Positions 55,757 to 64,000 of a stretch of DNA of 64,000 bases are shown here, piece after piece. Both the position numbers and the translations under genes were made by a program. A model generated the notes under the pieces. The model searched no databases, was not told the origin of the DNA, and worked only from the letters and a program-made list of their open reading frames with translations. The DNA lies in the NCBI RefSeq assembly GCF_021049285.1, contig NZ_CP088017.1:1933380-1997379 (forward strand), written 5' to 3'. Each line of letters starts with the position of its first letter. Position 1 is the first letter of the stretch. Origin of the DNA: Ruania halotolerans (GTDB lineage Bacteria; Actinomycetota; Actinomycetes; Actinomycetales; Beutenbergiaceae).

Positions 55757-56589
55757 GCGACGCGGCTGCCGGGACGATGCGTATCGGGTTCGTGCACACC
55801 GCACCCGCGCTCACGCCCACCTTCGAGGACCTGCTCGCCGAGTACTCCTGGTCCCACGCTTCTGACGGTGCTGCCCGTGCTGATGGAGTTGAGGCTGCCG
55901 ACCGTGCCGACCGTGCCGACAGTGCCGACAGTGCCGACCGTGCCGACGCTGGTGACACCGCCGAGACCGCAGGCTCCGTATCGCACGGGCCGGCCGAGGC
56001 TCTGCATGTGGTGGACGCTTGGTTGCTGCGCACCGCCTTGGCCACCGGCGTAGACGCCCGCGTGCACGAACGAGTTCGCGCGCACGTGCGGCATCTGGCC
56101 GCGCTCGGCGCCGATGCCGTGCTGATCACCTGCTCCTCGATCGGGGAGACGGTTTCCTCGGCCGCAGATGAGGTCTCCATTCCGGTGCTGCGGGTAGACG
56201 CGGCGATGGCCGAGCAGGCACGCGACCTGGCCTCCGCCGGGGTGTACCACCGCATCGCGGCGCTGGCCACATTCACGTCAACTCTTGGCCCGACTCAGCG
56301 TCTCCTTGAGGCCGTGGCCGGTGCGGGTATCGAGGTCACCGCCGACGTGGTCGCCGGAGCCGCAGACGCCAAGGCCGCCGGTGACGCCGCCGGGCATGAC
56401 GCTGCCATCCTCGCTGCCGCTCAGCGAGTGGCTACGCGAGCGGACGTGATCGTGATCGCCCAGGCGTCGATGGCTGCCGCCGTGGCGGGGGCCGACCTGA
56501 CGGTGCCCGCGCTCACCTCTCCACGTGGTGGTGTGCAGGCCGTGCTCGCTGCAGCACGCCGAGTGCACCCCACGCTGATTCACTCCTAG
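55753..56589 (+). CDS. Asp/Glu racemase-superfamily protein
   Basis: A 278-residue protein of the aspartate/glutamate/hydantoin racemase fold. MRIGFVHTAPALTPTFEDLLAEYS opens the first domain, and one conserved cysteine is present in VLITCSSIGETV. In the second half, where racemases have their other cysteine, the sequence is VIVIAQASMAAAV with no Cys, so a two-base racemase is unlikely; a one-base isomerase or decarboxylase is possible. Residues about 49-66 are an in-frame ADR/ADS repeat. GTG 55753 overlaps the aldolase stop; ATG 55777 is an alternative. It probably acts in the same pathway, function unknown. Confidence 0.75.
   Translation: MSDAAAGTMRIGFVHTAPALTPTFEDLLAEYSWSHASDGAARADGVEAADRADRADSADSADRADAGDTAETAGSVSHGPAEALHVVDAWLLRTALATGVDARVHERVRAHVRHLAALGADAVLITCSSIGETVSSAADEVSIPVLRVDAAMAEQARDLASAGVYHRIAALATFTSTLGPTQRLLEAVAGAGIEVTADVVAGAADAKAAGDAAGHDAAILAAAQRVATRADVIVIAQASMAAAVAGADLTVPALTSPRGGVQAVLAAARRVHPTLIHS
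55897..55950 (+). repeat. In-frame 9-bp coding minisatellite
   Basis: Six tandem copies of a 9-bp unit (GCCGACCGT with AGT and GCT variants) encode ADR-ADR-ADS-ADS-ADR-ADA inside the racemase-fold gene, between the first strand and the rest of the domain. Copy-number change would keep the frame. Confidence 0.9.
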
Positions 56590-56603
56590 TTCCGGAAGGG
56601 CTC

Positions 56604-59600
56604 ATGCACCGCACCATCACTGACATCGGAGCACGCCTCGATCGTGCCCTGGCTGAGCGAATCGCTCCCGCTGTGCACTCCCACCGCGCTCCGGTCACCG
56701 TTGAAGCGAATGTGCTGCCTGGCGAACCGGTCTCCTTCGCCGAGGCTGTCGCCGGCCCGTTCGCCCCGTTCGAGGTGGGCACACCCTGGGGGCGGCCGTG
56801 GGGGACCACGTGGTTCCGGATCACGGGGGTGGTGAACGCGATAGTGAGCGCCCATGCGCACGAGCAGCGGATCGAGTTGCTCGTGGATCTAGGCTTCGGG
56901 TCCGGCGGGCCAGGGTTTCGCTCCGAGGCGCTGGCCTACACCGCAGATGGCACCATCCTCAAAGCTGTCGAACCCCGCACGGCGTACGTGCCGGTGGGTG
57001 GTCAGCACGGCGCACCGATCACGGCAGACGGTGCCTTCGAGATCTATCTCGAGGCCGCGTCCAATCCCCGGTTCGACGGCACGATCTCCGCATGGGGTGA
57101 CCTCACCACGGCGGGGGAGGAATTGCTCTACCGGCTCGAGCGTGCCGAGCTCGCGCTGCGCGAACCCGAGGTGCACCAGTTGCTCGTGGAGGCGCGCCTG
57201 CTGCACGAGATCGCTGCGACCACCCCGGAGACCGACCCGCGCCACCACGAGCTGCGCGGGGCCCTGGATCGGATGGTCGATGAACTGGACGCCAGCGGAT
57301 TCGACCGTGTGGTCGAGTCCGCGCCGGCCGCACGCGCCCAACTGTCCGGTGTGCTCGCCGATCGCGCGCGCACGAGCGCCCATACGATCAGCGCTGTCGG
57401 ACATGCCCACATCGACTCCGCGTGGCTGTGGCCCGTGCGTGAGACGATCCGGAAGTGCTCACGCACGTTCTCCAATGTGGTCGCCCTGGCGCGGGAATAC
57501 CCCGAGTTCATCTTCGCCTGCTCGTCGGCCCAGCAGTATGCCTGGATGCGCGATCATCACCCCCAGGTGTGGGAACAGATCCGTGCGGCCGTGGACGCCG
57601 GTCAGTTCGTCCCGGTCGGCGGTATGTGGGTGGAGTCGGACACGAACCTGCCCGGCGGAGAGTCCTTGGTCCGGCAGTTCACTGCCGGGAAGCGATTCTT
57701 CGCCGAGCACTTCGGCACTGAGGCGCGGGAGGTATGGCTGCCGGACTCCTTCGGATACTCCGGCGCCCTGCCGCAGCTGGCCCGGCTGGCCGGCTTCGAC
57801 TGGTTCCTCTCCCAGAAGATGTCCTGGAACTCCACAAATGCGTTCCCGCACCACACGTTCTGGTGGGAGGGAATCGACGGCACCCGCGTGTTCACCCATT
57901 TCCCGCCGTCGGAGACCTACTCCTCGGAGTTCAACGGCAAGGAACTCGCGCGATCGACCACCAGCTTCCGGGAGAACGGGCTCGCCACCCGCTCCCTGAT
58001 GCCCTTCGGGTACGGCGACGGCGGAGGGGGTCCCACCAGGGAGATGCTGGAGACCGCGCGCCTGCTCGCTGACCTGGACGGTGCGCCACGGGTGCAGATC
58101 GAGACCCCGGAGGCGTTCTTCACCGCCGCCCACGCCGAGTACGGCGAGCGTGCACCCGTGTGGTCGGGGGAGATGTACCTGGAGTTCCACCGCGGCACCT
58201 ACACCAGCCAGCGGGCCATGAAGGAAGGTAACCGCCGCACCGAGCACCTGCTGCACGAGGCCGAGCTGTGGTCGGCCACCGCGGCGGTGCGCCGTGGCGC
58301 CCCCTACCCGGCGGAGGAGCTGCAGCGGATCTGGGAGGAGGTGCTACTGCTGCAGTTCCACGACATCCTTCCCGGCTCCTCGATCGCCTGGGTGCACCGG
58401 GAGGCCCGCGAACGGTACACCGCGCTCACCGCCCGCCTCGAGTCCCTCATCGAGACGGCGCTCGACGTGCTCGGCGGCCCCGGTGAGGTCCCGCTCGCGT
58501 TCAATGCCACCCCGCATCCCTGCGACGGCGTGCCGGCCCACGGCGCAGCCCCTCGCCGGCGGGACACCACCGCCGTCGAGATAGTGGAAGCCGACGGCGA
58601 GGTGTACCTGGACAACGCCCTGCTGCGGGTCCGGATCGGCACGGACGGCACGCTGGCCTCGGTGTGGGACCACCGGGCCGGCCGCGAGGTGCTCGCCGGC
58701 CCCGGCAACGCCCTCTGGGTGCACCCCGACACCCCCAACCGGTTCGACGCCTGGGACCTGGACGAGTTCTACCGGCACTCCGGCCACCCGCTCACCACGG
58801 TGGATCACCTCGAGCTGGACACCTCCGATCCGGCGCGCCCCGTGGTACGCATCACCCGCTCCGACGGCGAATCGACCTACGTGCAACACCTCGCCCTGGC
58901 TGCCGGGTCGATGGCGATCGAATGTGCCGCCGAGGTGGACTGGCACGAGCGTGAGCGCATCCTCAAGGTCGCCTTCCCGCTGGCCGTCCATGCACGGGAG
59001 TCCACCGCCGAGACGCAGTTCGGGTACGTGCAGCGGCCGACACACACGAACACCTCCTGGGATGCCGCCAAGTTCGAGATTCCGGCGCACAAGTGGCTGC
59101 ATGTGGGCGAGCCCGGTTACGGCATTGCGGTGACGAACGAGACCACCTACGGCCATGAGGCCACCCGCCCGGGTCCCGGCGACGCCCACGGTGCCGGCGC
59201 CACCACGGTGCGCCTCTCACTGCTCCGAGCACCGCGCTACCCCGACCCGCAGACCGATCAGGGTCACCACATCCTGCGCTACCAGCTCGTCTGCGGAGCC
59301 GATGTCCCCGAGGCAATCGAGGCCGGCTACCGCACCGCGCGGCCACTGCGGGAACGCTGCGGTGGTGCCCCGGTTGAACCGGTGGTGAGGATGAGTGAGG
59401 GCACCGACAACAGCCCGTCCCACGGCGTGCTGCTCGAGACGGTCAAACTGGCCGACGACGGCTCGGGCGACCTGGTGCTGCGGTTGTACGAATCCCGCGG
59501 CGGCCGCGGCCGGGCCGAGTTGCACGTGTGCGAAGGTGTGCAGATGCGCGGGGCGGCGGTGACCGACCTGCTCGAACGATCGGACGAGGCCATTGCCGCT

Positions 59601-59723
59601 CTCGCGCCGCTGCACCGCGACGGCAACCGCCTCACCGTGGACATGGCGCCGTTCCAGGTGGTCACCGTCCGCATCACTCGAGCGGCACCGATGACCTCAG
59701 CACAGAAGGACGAGTGGTCATGA
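56604..59723 (+). CDS. Alpha-mannosidase, glycoside hydrolase family 38
   Basis: A 1039-residue enzyme of the full GH38 plan. An N-terminal beta domain (residues 1-255) precedes the catalytic domain: AVGHAHIDSAWLWPVRET gives zinc ligands His269 and Asp271, SSAQQYAWM and VGGMWVESDTNLPGGESLVRQ follow, and VWLPDSFGYSGALPQL contains the nucleophile Asp381. The helical bundle and C-terminal beta domains complete it (RAELHVCEG, then VVTVRITRA near the end). It has no signal peptide and removes alpha-mannosyl units from imported material. ATG 56604 has GGAAGGG about 4 nt upstream. It is much closer to classical alpha-mannosidase than the GH38-type protein at 48086. The stop overlaps the next gene. 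Confidence 0.93.
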   Translation: MHRTITDIGARLDRALAERIAPAVHSHRAPVTVEANVLPGEPVSFAEAVAGPFAPFEVGTPWGRPWGTTWFRITGVVNAIVSAHAHEQRIELLVDLGFGSGGPGFRSEALAYTADGTILKAVEPRTAYVPVGGQHGAPITADGAFEIYLEAASNPRFDGTISAWGDLTTAGEELLYRLERAELALREPEVHQLLVEARLLHEIAATTPETDPRHHELRGALDRMVDELDASGFDRVVESAPAARAQLSGVLADRARTSAHTISAVGHAHIDSAWLWPVRETIRKCSRTFSNVVALAREYPEFIFACSSAQQYAWMRDHHPQVWEQIRAAVDAGQFVPVGGMWVESDTNLPGGESLVRQFTAGKRFFAEHFGTEAREVWLPDSFGYSGALPQLARLAGFDWFLSQKMSWNSTNAFPHHTFWWEGIDGTRVFTHFPPSETYSSEFNGKELARSTTSFRENGLATRSLMPFGYGDGGGGPTREMLETARLLADLDGAPRVQIETPEAFFTAAHAEYGERAPVWSGEMYLEFHRGTYTSQRAMKEGNRRTEHLLHEAELWSATAAVRRGAPYPAEELQRIWEEVLLLQFHDILPGSSIAWVHREARERYTALTARLESLIETALDVLGGPGEVPLAFNATPHPCDGVPAHGAAPRRRDTTAVEIVEADGEVYLDNALLRVRIGTDGTLASVWDHRAGREVLAGPGNALWVHPDTPNRFDAWDLDEFYRHSGHPLTTVDHLELDTSDPARPVVRITRSDGESTYVQHLALAAGSMAIECAAEVDWHERERILKVAFPLAVHARESTAETQFGYVQRPTHTNTSWDAAKFEIPAHKWLHVGEPGYGIAVTNETTYGHEATRPGPGDAHGAGATTVRLSLLRAPRYPDPQTDQGHHILRYQLVCGADVPEAIEAGYRTARPLRERCGGAPVEPVVRMSEGTDNSPSHGVLLETVKLADDGSGDLVLRLYESRGGRGRAELHVCEGVQMRGAAVTDLLERSDEAIAALAPLHRDGNRLTVDMAPFQVVTVRITRAAPMTSAQKDEWS

Positions 59724-61687
59724 GGGTCGAGACCCGCGACGGTGTGATCACCGTCCACGCGGATGCCTACCGCCTTGAGGTGCACCCGGTGGGTGTGACA
59801 CCGCCGCGAGCGCTGGTGTTCGCTCCGGACGGCGCGGAGGTGGCGCAGCTCTCGCTGTTCGCCTCCTTGGACCGCGTGGGCGCGGCGGACGAGAGCTACC
59901 AGGTGCACCCGCCCCGGGTCCGCAGTGCTGACCGGGCCTGCGCAGACACGAGGAGGACAGACGCCGCTGCGACTGACACGGTTGTGACTGACACGGTTGC
60001 GACTGACACGATCGCGACTGACACGATCGCGACTGACACCGTGGAGACTCACGCAGGTGAGACCGATACCGTGGAGATCGAGGTACGCCGGTCCTCAACC
60101 GCCTGGGAGGCCGCCGCGGTGGTGCTCAGGGCCGGTCCTGATGGCGTCCGCGTGCATGCGGAGGTGACCGGCACCGGCACGCTCACGACCGTTCGGGTGC
60201 TCGGCGGGTCGGCGGTACTGCCCAGCGGTGCGTGTGGCGACTTCTTCTCGCGCGCCACGGGGGCGACGATGTTCACCCCGAACCCGACCGAACCGGTGCA
60301 GTGGGAACGCCCTGCCTCGTCGGCATCGGTGCTGGGAATCCTGGGCGATGCCCACCCTGGCCGGTTGCACGCAGTGTTCTCCCCGCCGCCGTTGGCCGTC
60401 GCGATCGGGCAAGGCAGCCGTTGGCTCACGGCCTGGGTACGCGCCGGGATCGAGGAGTGCACGTTCACCGAATGGCGCTACGAACCGCTCGACTCCGGCT
60501 TCCGATTCGCCTTCGACTACGACGCGCACACCGATGTGAATAGCACCTTCCGCACTCCCGAGATCGCGCTGCGGCTCGCTGCCGATCCGTGGGAGTGTGT
60601 GAGCGGCTCACAGCGCGATCTCGTGCAGTCCGGGCTCGTTCCGCAGGTACCGCATGGAGCCTCGCGAGGGGGAGCGCCGCGATGGTGGAGTGAGCCGCTG
60701 TTCTGTGGCTGGGGCGCGCAGTGTGCCCGAGCGCGCTGGGGCCGCGCCGGCGATGAGCCCGAGAACGGGCGCGCCGGCAGTAGCGCCACCGGCCGTGCGG
60801 CCGATCACGCCCGTCAGGACGTCTACGACGAGTTCCTTGCCACCCTCGCCGCTCAGGGCATCGACCCGGGCACCGTGGTGATCGACGACAAATGGCAGGC
60901 CGAGTACGGAACGGCCGTGGTGGATACCGAGAAGTGGCCAGACCTGCGAGGCTGGATTGCGCAGCGGCATGCCGCCGGGCAGCGGGTGCTGCTCTGGTGG
61001 AAGGCCTGGGACCCCGAAGGGCTACCGGCCAGTGAGTGCATTCTCGATCCGGCCGGGCGTCCGGTGGCCGCCGACCCGGGGAACCCGGAGTATCGCGAAC
61101 GGCTGCGCCGCGTGGTCGCCCACCTGCTCAAGCCGGCCGAGGCCGGTGGACTCGGCGCGGACGGATTCAAGGTGGACTTCACCCAGCGAGCCCCGGCCGG
61201 GCACCACCTGCGGGGCACCCCCGGAGTCCCGTGGGGTATCGCCGGGCTGCACGCGCTGCTGACTGAGCTGTACGCGGCCACCAAGGCCGTCCGGCCCGAT
61301 GCTCTCGTGGTCACACACACCCCGAACCCGCTCTTCGCGGACGTCACTGACATGGTGCGGCTCAACGATGTGCTGGAGCACGACCCTGCCGGGAGGTTCG
61401 TGCCGGTGGCTGATCAGGTGCGCACCCGCGCCCGGATCGCCGCCGCAGCTGTGCCGGGCATCCCGCTGGACACCGACCAGTGGCCGATGCCGGACCGGGA
61501 CCAATGGCGCGGCTACACCCAGGCCCAGTCGGCACTCGGGGTGCCGGCCCTCTACTACGCCGAACGCATTGATGGCAGCGGCGAGCTACTCACCGATGAC
61601 GACTATGCACTGGTGCGGCGCACCTGGGCGGAGTACCGACGCCGTCGGGAGAGCGCCGCCACAGCATCCGCGCAGGAGCGACGATGA
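59720..61687 (+). CDS. TIM-barrel glycoside hydrolase (GH31/GH36-like)
   Basis: A 655-residue protein with an N-terminal beta domain and a C-terminal (beta/alpha)8 barrel. VVIDDKWQAEYG, RVLLWWKAWDPEG, GADGFKVDFTQ and VTHTPNPLFADVTDMVRLNDV match the barrel strands of the GH31/clan GH-D alpha-glycosidases; Asp of KVDF is the likely nucleophile. It has no signal peptide. The exact family is uncertain. A 15-bp repeat encodes a Thr/Asp-rich linker in the N-terminal domain (about residues 85-119). ATG 59720 overlaps the GH38 stop (ATGA), and its stop overlaps the oxidoreductase ATG. Confidence 0.75.
   Translation: MRVETRDGVITVHADAYRLEVHPVGVTPPRALVFAPDGAEVAQLSLFASLDRVGAADESYQVHPPRVRSADRACADTRRTDAAATDTVVTDTVATDTIATDTIATDTVETHAGETDTVEIEVRRSSTAWEAAAVVLRAGPDGVRVHAEVTGTGTLTTVRVLGGSAVLPSGACGDFFSRATGATMFTPNPTEPVQWERPASSASVLGILGDAHPGRLHAVFSPPPLAVAIGQGSRWLTAWVRAGIEECTFTEWRYEPLDSGFRFAFDYDAHTDVNSTFRTPEIALRLAADPWECVSGSQRDLVQSGLVPQVPHGASRGGAPRWWSEPLFCGWGAQCARARWGRAGDEPENGRAGSSATGRAADHARQDVYDEFLATLAAQGIDPGTVVIDDKWQAEYGTAVVDTEKWPDLRGWIAQRHAAGQRVLLWWKAWDPEGLPASECILDPAGRPVAADPGNPEYRERLRRVVAHLLKPAEAGGLGADGFKVDFTQRAPAGHHLRGTPGVPWGIAGLHALLTELYAATKAVRPDALVVTHTPNPLFADVTDMVRLNDVLEHDPAGRFVPVADQVRTRARIAAAAVPGIPLDTDQWPMPDRDQWRGYTQAQSALGVPALYYAERIDGSGELLTDDDYALVRRTWAEYRRRRESAATASAQERR
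59971..60075 (+). repeat. In-frame 15-bp coding minisatellite
   Basis: Seven units of 15 bp, five nearly identical (GACTGACACGGTTGT and variants) and two degenerate, encode TDTVV/TDTVA/TDTIA pentapeptides in the glycosidase. The unit length is a multiple of three, so expansion or loss keeps the frame. Confidence 0.88.
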
Positions 61688-63261
61688 CTGATGTGCTCGT
61701 CTTCGGCGCCACCTCGGCCGGCGTGTGCGCCGCTGTGGCGGCCGCCCGCGCAGGCGCCCGGGTGGTGCTCGCCGAACCCGGCCAGCACGTGGGTGGAATG
61801 ACCACGGGTGGTCTCGGCTACACCGACGTCGGGGACGTTCGCGCTCTGGGCGGCCCGGCCGCTCGGTTCCGCCAGGCGATCGCCGACCATTACGACGTAC
61901 CCGTGGGCCACTTCGCCGGCCCGGAACCCCACGTGGCCGAGCAGATCTTCACCCAGTGGCTCGAGCAGGTGGGAGTGGAGGTGCGGTTCGGGCGCCGCCT
62001 CGCCGCAGTCACCACGACCGGTGGCGCCATCACCGAGGTCACCTTCGACCTCGCGAGCACCCACCTGGTCACCCACCTGGGCACCCGCGCGGCGCAGGGG
62101 AGTGAACAGGTGCGCCCCGCCGTCGTGATCGATGCCTCCTACGAAGGGGACCTGCTCGCCGCCGCTGGGGTGAGTTACGCCGTCGGGCGGGATGCGGTGA
62201 GTACCTACGGGGAGGCCCACGCCGGCCGGCAGGAGCTGCTTCCGGGCAGGCACACGATGCCGGCGTGGATCTCACCGTTCGCCGAGGACCTCACGGGCCG
62301 CATCGAGGGTGCGCTGCTGCCGCAGATCAAGGCCGAGCCGATGGTCGGGGTGGGCGAGTCTGACGGCGGCGTGATGGCGTACGGGTACCGGGTGTGCCTG
62401 TCCACCGCGGCCGATCGGGTCCCGTTCACGCCGAGTCCGGGTTATGACGAGGCGCATTGGGAGTTGTACCGCCGGGTGCTGGCGCACTGGGAAGCACACG
62501 GCGGCACGCCCCCGGCCGGGAAACTGCTCGGCCTGGAACCGAACCTGCCCGGCGGGATGGCCGACGGCAACTCACTCGGGCCCATCTCCCTGAACGTCCT
62601 CGACGGCTCTGCCTGGGAATACCCGGATGCCACTGCGCAGCGCCGCGAGGAGATCCGCACGCACCATCTGCAGCACACCAGCGACTTCCTGTACTTCCTG
62701 AGCAACGCCGCGAGCGTTCCCGCGCAGGTGCGCACCGAGTTGCAGCGCTGGGGCCTGCCCGCAGGGGAGTTCACCGACACCGACCACCTGCCGCACCAGC
62801 TGTATGTGCGCGAGGCGCGGCGGATGCTCGGCGAGTACGTGCTCACCGCTCATGATCTGCTGCAGGCGAGGCCGGTCGAGGACGTGATCGCACTGGGCTC
62901 CTACCACCTGGACGTCCGCGAGGTGCAGCGCACCTGGCGCTGGGCCTACGAGCATCCCGACCCGGTGGCGATGACGGTCACCGAGGGGTACCTCTCGGTC
63001 GGCGTTCCCGTCTACCCGATCCCGTACCGGAGCCTGGTACCGCGGCGGAGTGAGTGCACGAACCTGATCGCCGCGGTGTGCCTCTCGGCCTCGCATCTGG
63101 CATTCAGTTCGGTGCGGATGGAGCCGCAATACCAGATGCTGGGGGAGGCCGCCGGGCTCGCCGCCGCGGCCGCGGCGCGGGATGCTGTGGCGGTGCAGGA
63201 TGTGGCCGTGCCCGCACTGCAGGAGCAGTTGCGCGCGGCCGGGGCCGTGCTCGCCCGCTGA
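61684..63261 (+). CDS. FAD-dependent oxidoreductase (PF12831-type)
   Basis: A 525-residue flavoprotein. VLVFGATSAGVCAAVAAARAGARVVL is the FAD Rossmann motif, and EPGQHVGGMTTGGLGYTDVG the second FAD contact typical of the FAD_oxidored family often found in polysaccharide loci and misnamed xanthan lyase. ASYEGDLLAAAGVSYAVGRD and SHLAFSSVRMEPQYQMLGEAAGLAAA are further family blocks. It has no signal peptide. ATG 61684 overlaps the glycosidase stop. It probably oxidises a sugar or glycoside hydroxyl; the substrate is unknown. Confidence 0.85.
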   Translation: MTDVLVFGATSAGVCAAVAAARAGARVVLAEPGQHVGGMTTGGLGYTDVGDVRALGGPAARFRQAIADHYDVPVGHFAGPEPHVAEQIFTQWLEQVGVEVRFGRRLAAVTTTGGAITEVTFDLASTHLVTHLGTRAAQGSEQVRPAVVIDASYEGDLLAAAGVSYAVGRDAVSTYGEAHAGRQELLPGRHTMPAWISPFAEDLTGRIEGALLPQIKAEPMVGVGESDGGVMAYGYRVCLSTAADRVPFTPSPGYDEAHWELYRRVLAHWEAHGGTPPAGKLLGLEPNLPGGMADGNSLGPISLNVLDGSAWEYPDATAQRREEIRTHHLQHTSDFLYFLSNAASVPAQVRTELQRWGLPAGEFTDTDHLPHQLYVREARRMLGEYVLTAHDLLQARPVEDVIALGSYHLDVREVQRTWRWAYEHPDPVAMTVTEGYLSVGVPVYPIPYRSLVPRRSECTNLIAAVCLSASHLAFSSVRMEPQYQMLGEAAGLAAAAAARDAVAVQDVAVPALQEQLRAAGAVLAR

Positions 63262-63286
63262 GATCCGTTGGAGTAAGGAGCCACTG

Positions 63287-64000
63287 ATGGCCGACGACGT
63301 CCCTTCCGTTGATGCACGCGAGGTCACCGAGGTCCTTCCCGGCGTGTTCCGGGTGCGCGACACCTGCCACGTCTACGTGATCTGTGCCCCGAGTAGCGGC
63401 GGGCGGCGGACTGGCATTGCGATCGACTTCGGCTCCGGCCGGGTGCTGGATCTGCTGGAGGAGATGGGTCTGGATGCGATCACCGATGTGCTGATGACTC
63501 ACCACCACCGGGACCAGGCGCAGGGACTGCCCCGGGCCGCCGCTGCAGGGATCGCGGTGCACGTGCCGCCGGTGGAGGCCGAGTTGTTCTCCGCCGTGGA
63601 TCAGATGTGGGCCGCGCGCGAGGTGGGCAACAACTACAACCTGCGCACCGACAGGTTCTCCCTGCTGGAGCCTGTGCCGATTTCCTCGACGGTGCCGGAA
63701 TACCGCGCCGCCACCTACGGCGGAGTGCAGGTGCGAGTCCTGCCCACCCCCGGGCACACCCCCGGATCGGTGACGTATCTGATTCAGAAGGGCCGCCGTC
63801 TGGCGTTCACCGGTGACCTGATCTATGCCCCGGGCAAGGTGTGGTCCTTGGCGGCCACGCAGTGGTCCTACACCGAGAATGAGGGCCCGACGATGGCGGT
63901 GCTCTCCTGCGACCTCCTCGCGGCCGAGGAGCCGGATGTGCTGCTGCCCTCACACGGTGAGGTGATGGATCCGGGTGTCGCGGCGCTGAAGCTGACTGGG
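63287..64000 (+). CDS. MBL-fold metallo-hydrolase, 3' end outside the window
   Basis: The first 238 residues of a metallo-beta-lactamase-fold protein; no stop occurs before base 64000. LMTHHHRDQAQG is the metal motif with Gln in place of the last His of HxHxDH; PTPGHTPGSVTYL, FTGDLIYAPGKVW and LLPSHGEVM carry the remaining metal ligands. ATG 63287 has AAGGAG 7 nt upstream. It follows the FAD oxidoreductase by 25 bp and is likely the next gene of the operon. A lactonase or thioesterase role is possible; not established. Confidence 0.85.
   Translation, partial: MADDVPSVDAREVTEVLPGVFRVRDTCHVYVICAPSSGGRRTGIAIDFGSGRVLDLLEEMGLDAITDVLMTHHHRDQAQGLPRAAAAGIAVHVPPVEAELFSAVDQMWAAREVGNNYNLRTDRFSLLEPVPISSTVPEYRAATYGGVQVRVLPTPGHTPGSVTYLIQKGRRLAFTGDLIYAPGKVWSLAATQWSYTENEGPTMAVLSCDLLAAEEPDVLLPSHGEVMDPGVAALKLTG

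Noticed and set aside
55897-60075. CRISPR array
   Set aside because: The repeats are contiguous 9-bp and 15-bp in-frame units without spacers, and no cas gene is present.
59748-60098. Repetitive Arg/Ser-rich minus-strand frame over the 15-bp repeat
   Set aside because: Its repeats are only the complement of the coding minisatellite in the glycosidase.
54028-63261. Sulfoquinovose (sulfoglycolysis) operon
   Set aside because: Only the aldolase and a DeoR regulator fit; the SQ isomerase, kinase, reductase and sulfonate exporter are missing, and alpha-mannosidase genes dominate.

Overview
The window is high-GC chromosomal DNA from an actinobacterium. RbpA, WhiA, OpcA, the ctaB-tkt-tal-zwf-opcA-pgl block, the uvrA LexA box and many leaderless GTG/ATG starts with TAnnnT -10 boxes all point to Actinomycetota, probably Micrococcales. 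No genus can be fixed from the sequence alone. No rRNA, tRNA, CRISPR array, insertion sequence or phage gene was seen.

Region 1 (1-8412): the 3' end of uvrB, then an amino-sugar cassette: a BadF/N-acetylglucosamine-type kinase facing an RpiR regulator, a SIS-domain phosphosugar protein, and an NgcEFG-like ABC importer. A PutP-type sodium symporter follows. The cassette sits between uvrB and uvrA.

Region 2 (8413-23622): a TerC-family gene under a yybP-ykoY manganese riboswitch whose P1 strand competes with a hairpin that hides the Shine-Dalgarno. Then YciI and MBL-fold genes, uvrA with a near-consensus LexA box, an OsmC gene, uvrC, rapZ-yvcK-whiA, the glycolytic operon gap-pgk-tpiA, secG and rbpA.

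Region 3 (23623-31837): the pentose-phosphate cluster on the minus strand, tkt, tal, zwf, opcA and a pgl whose frame continues into an SRPBCC domain. A perfect 19-bp inverted repeat separates tkt from tal. Divergent ctaB follows.

Region 4 (31838-46426): xerD, parA, scpA, scpB, rluB, tyrA, cmk, an acyltransferase and der, the conserved actinobacterial segregation/translation block. It is interrupted by minus-strand flotillin and RIO-kinase genes, a SelW-like gene, a DUF2332 gene, and an ArsR plus ArsO-like pair that share a palindromic operator.

Region 5 (46427-64000): a carbohydrate catabolic island. It has a lipoprotein sugar-binding protein, two GH38 enzymes, a LacI regulator, two ABC permeases, a DeoR regulator, a YihT/LacD-type class I aldolase, an Asp/Glu-racemase-fold protein, a TIM-barrel glycosidase, an FAD oxidoreductase and an MBL-fold hydrolase cut by the window end. 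LacI-type operators sit on the promoters of the first GH38 gene and the permease operon. A DeoR-type palindrome lies inside the aldolase promoter. The gene set does not match a pathway I recognise and is the best candidate for something undescribed. Neither ABC importer has its own ATPase, so a shared MsiK-type ATPase encoded elsewhere is expected.
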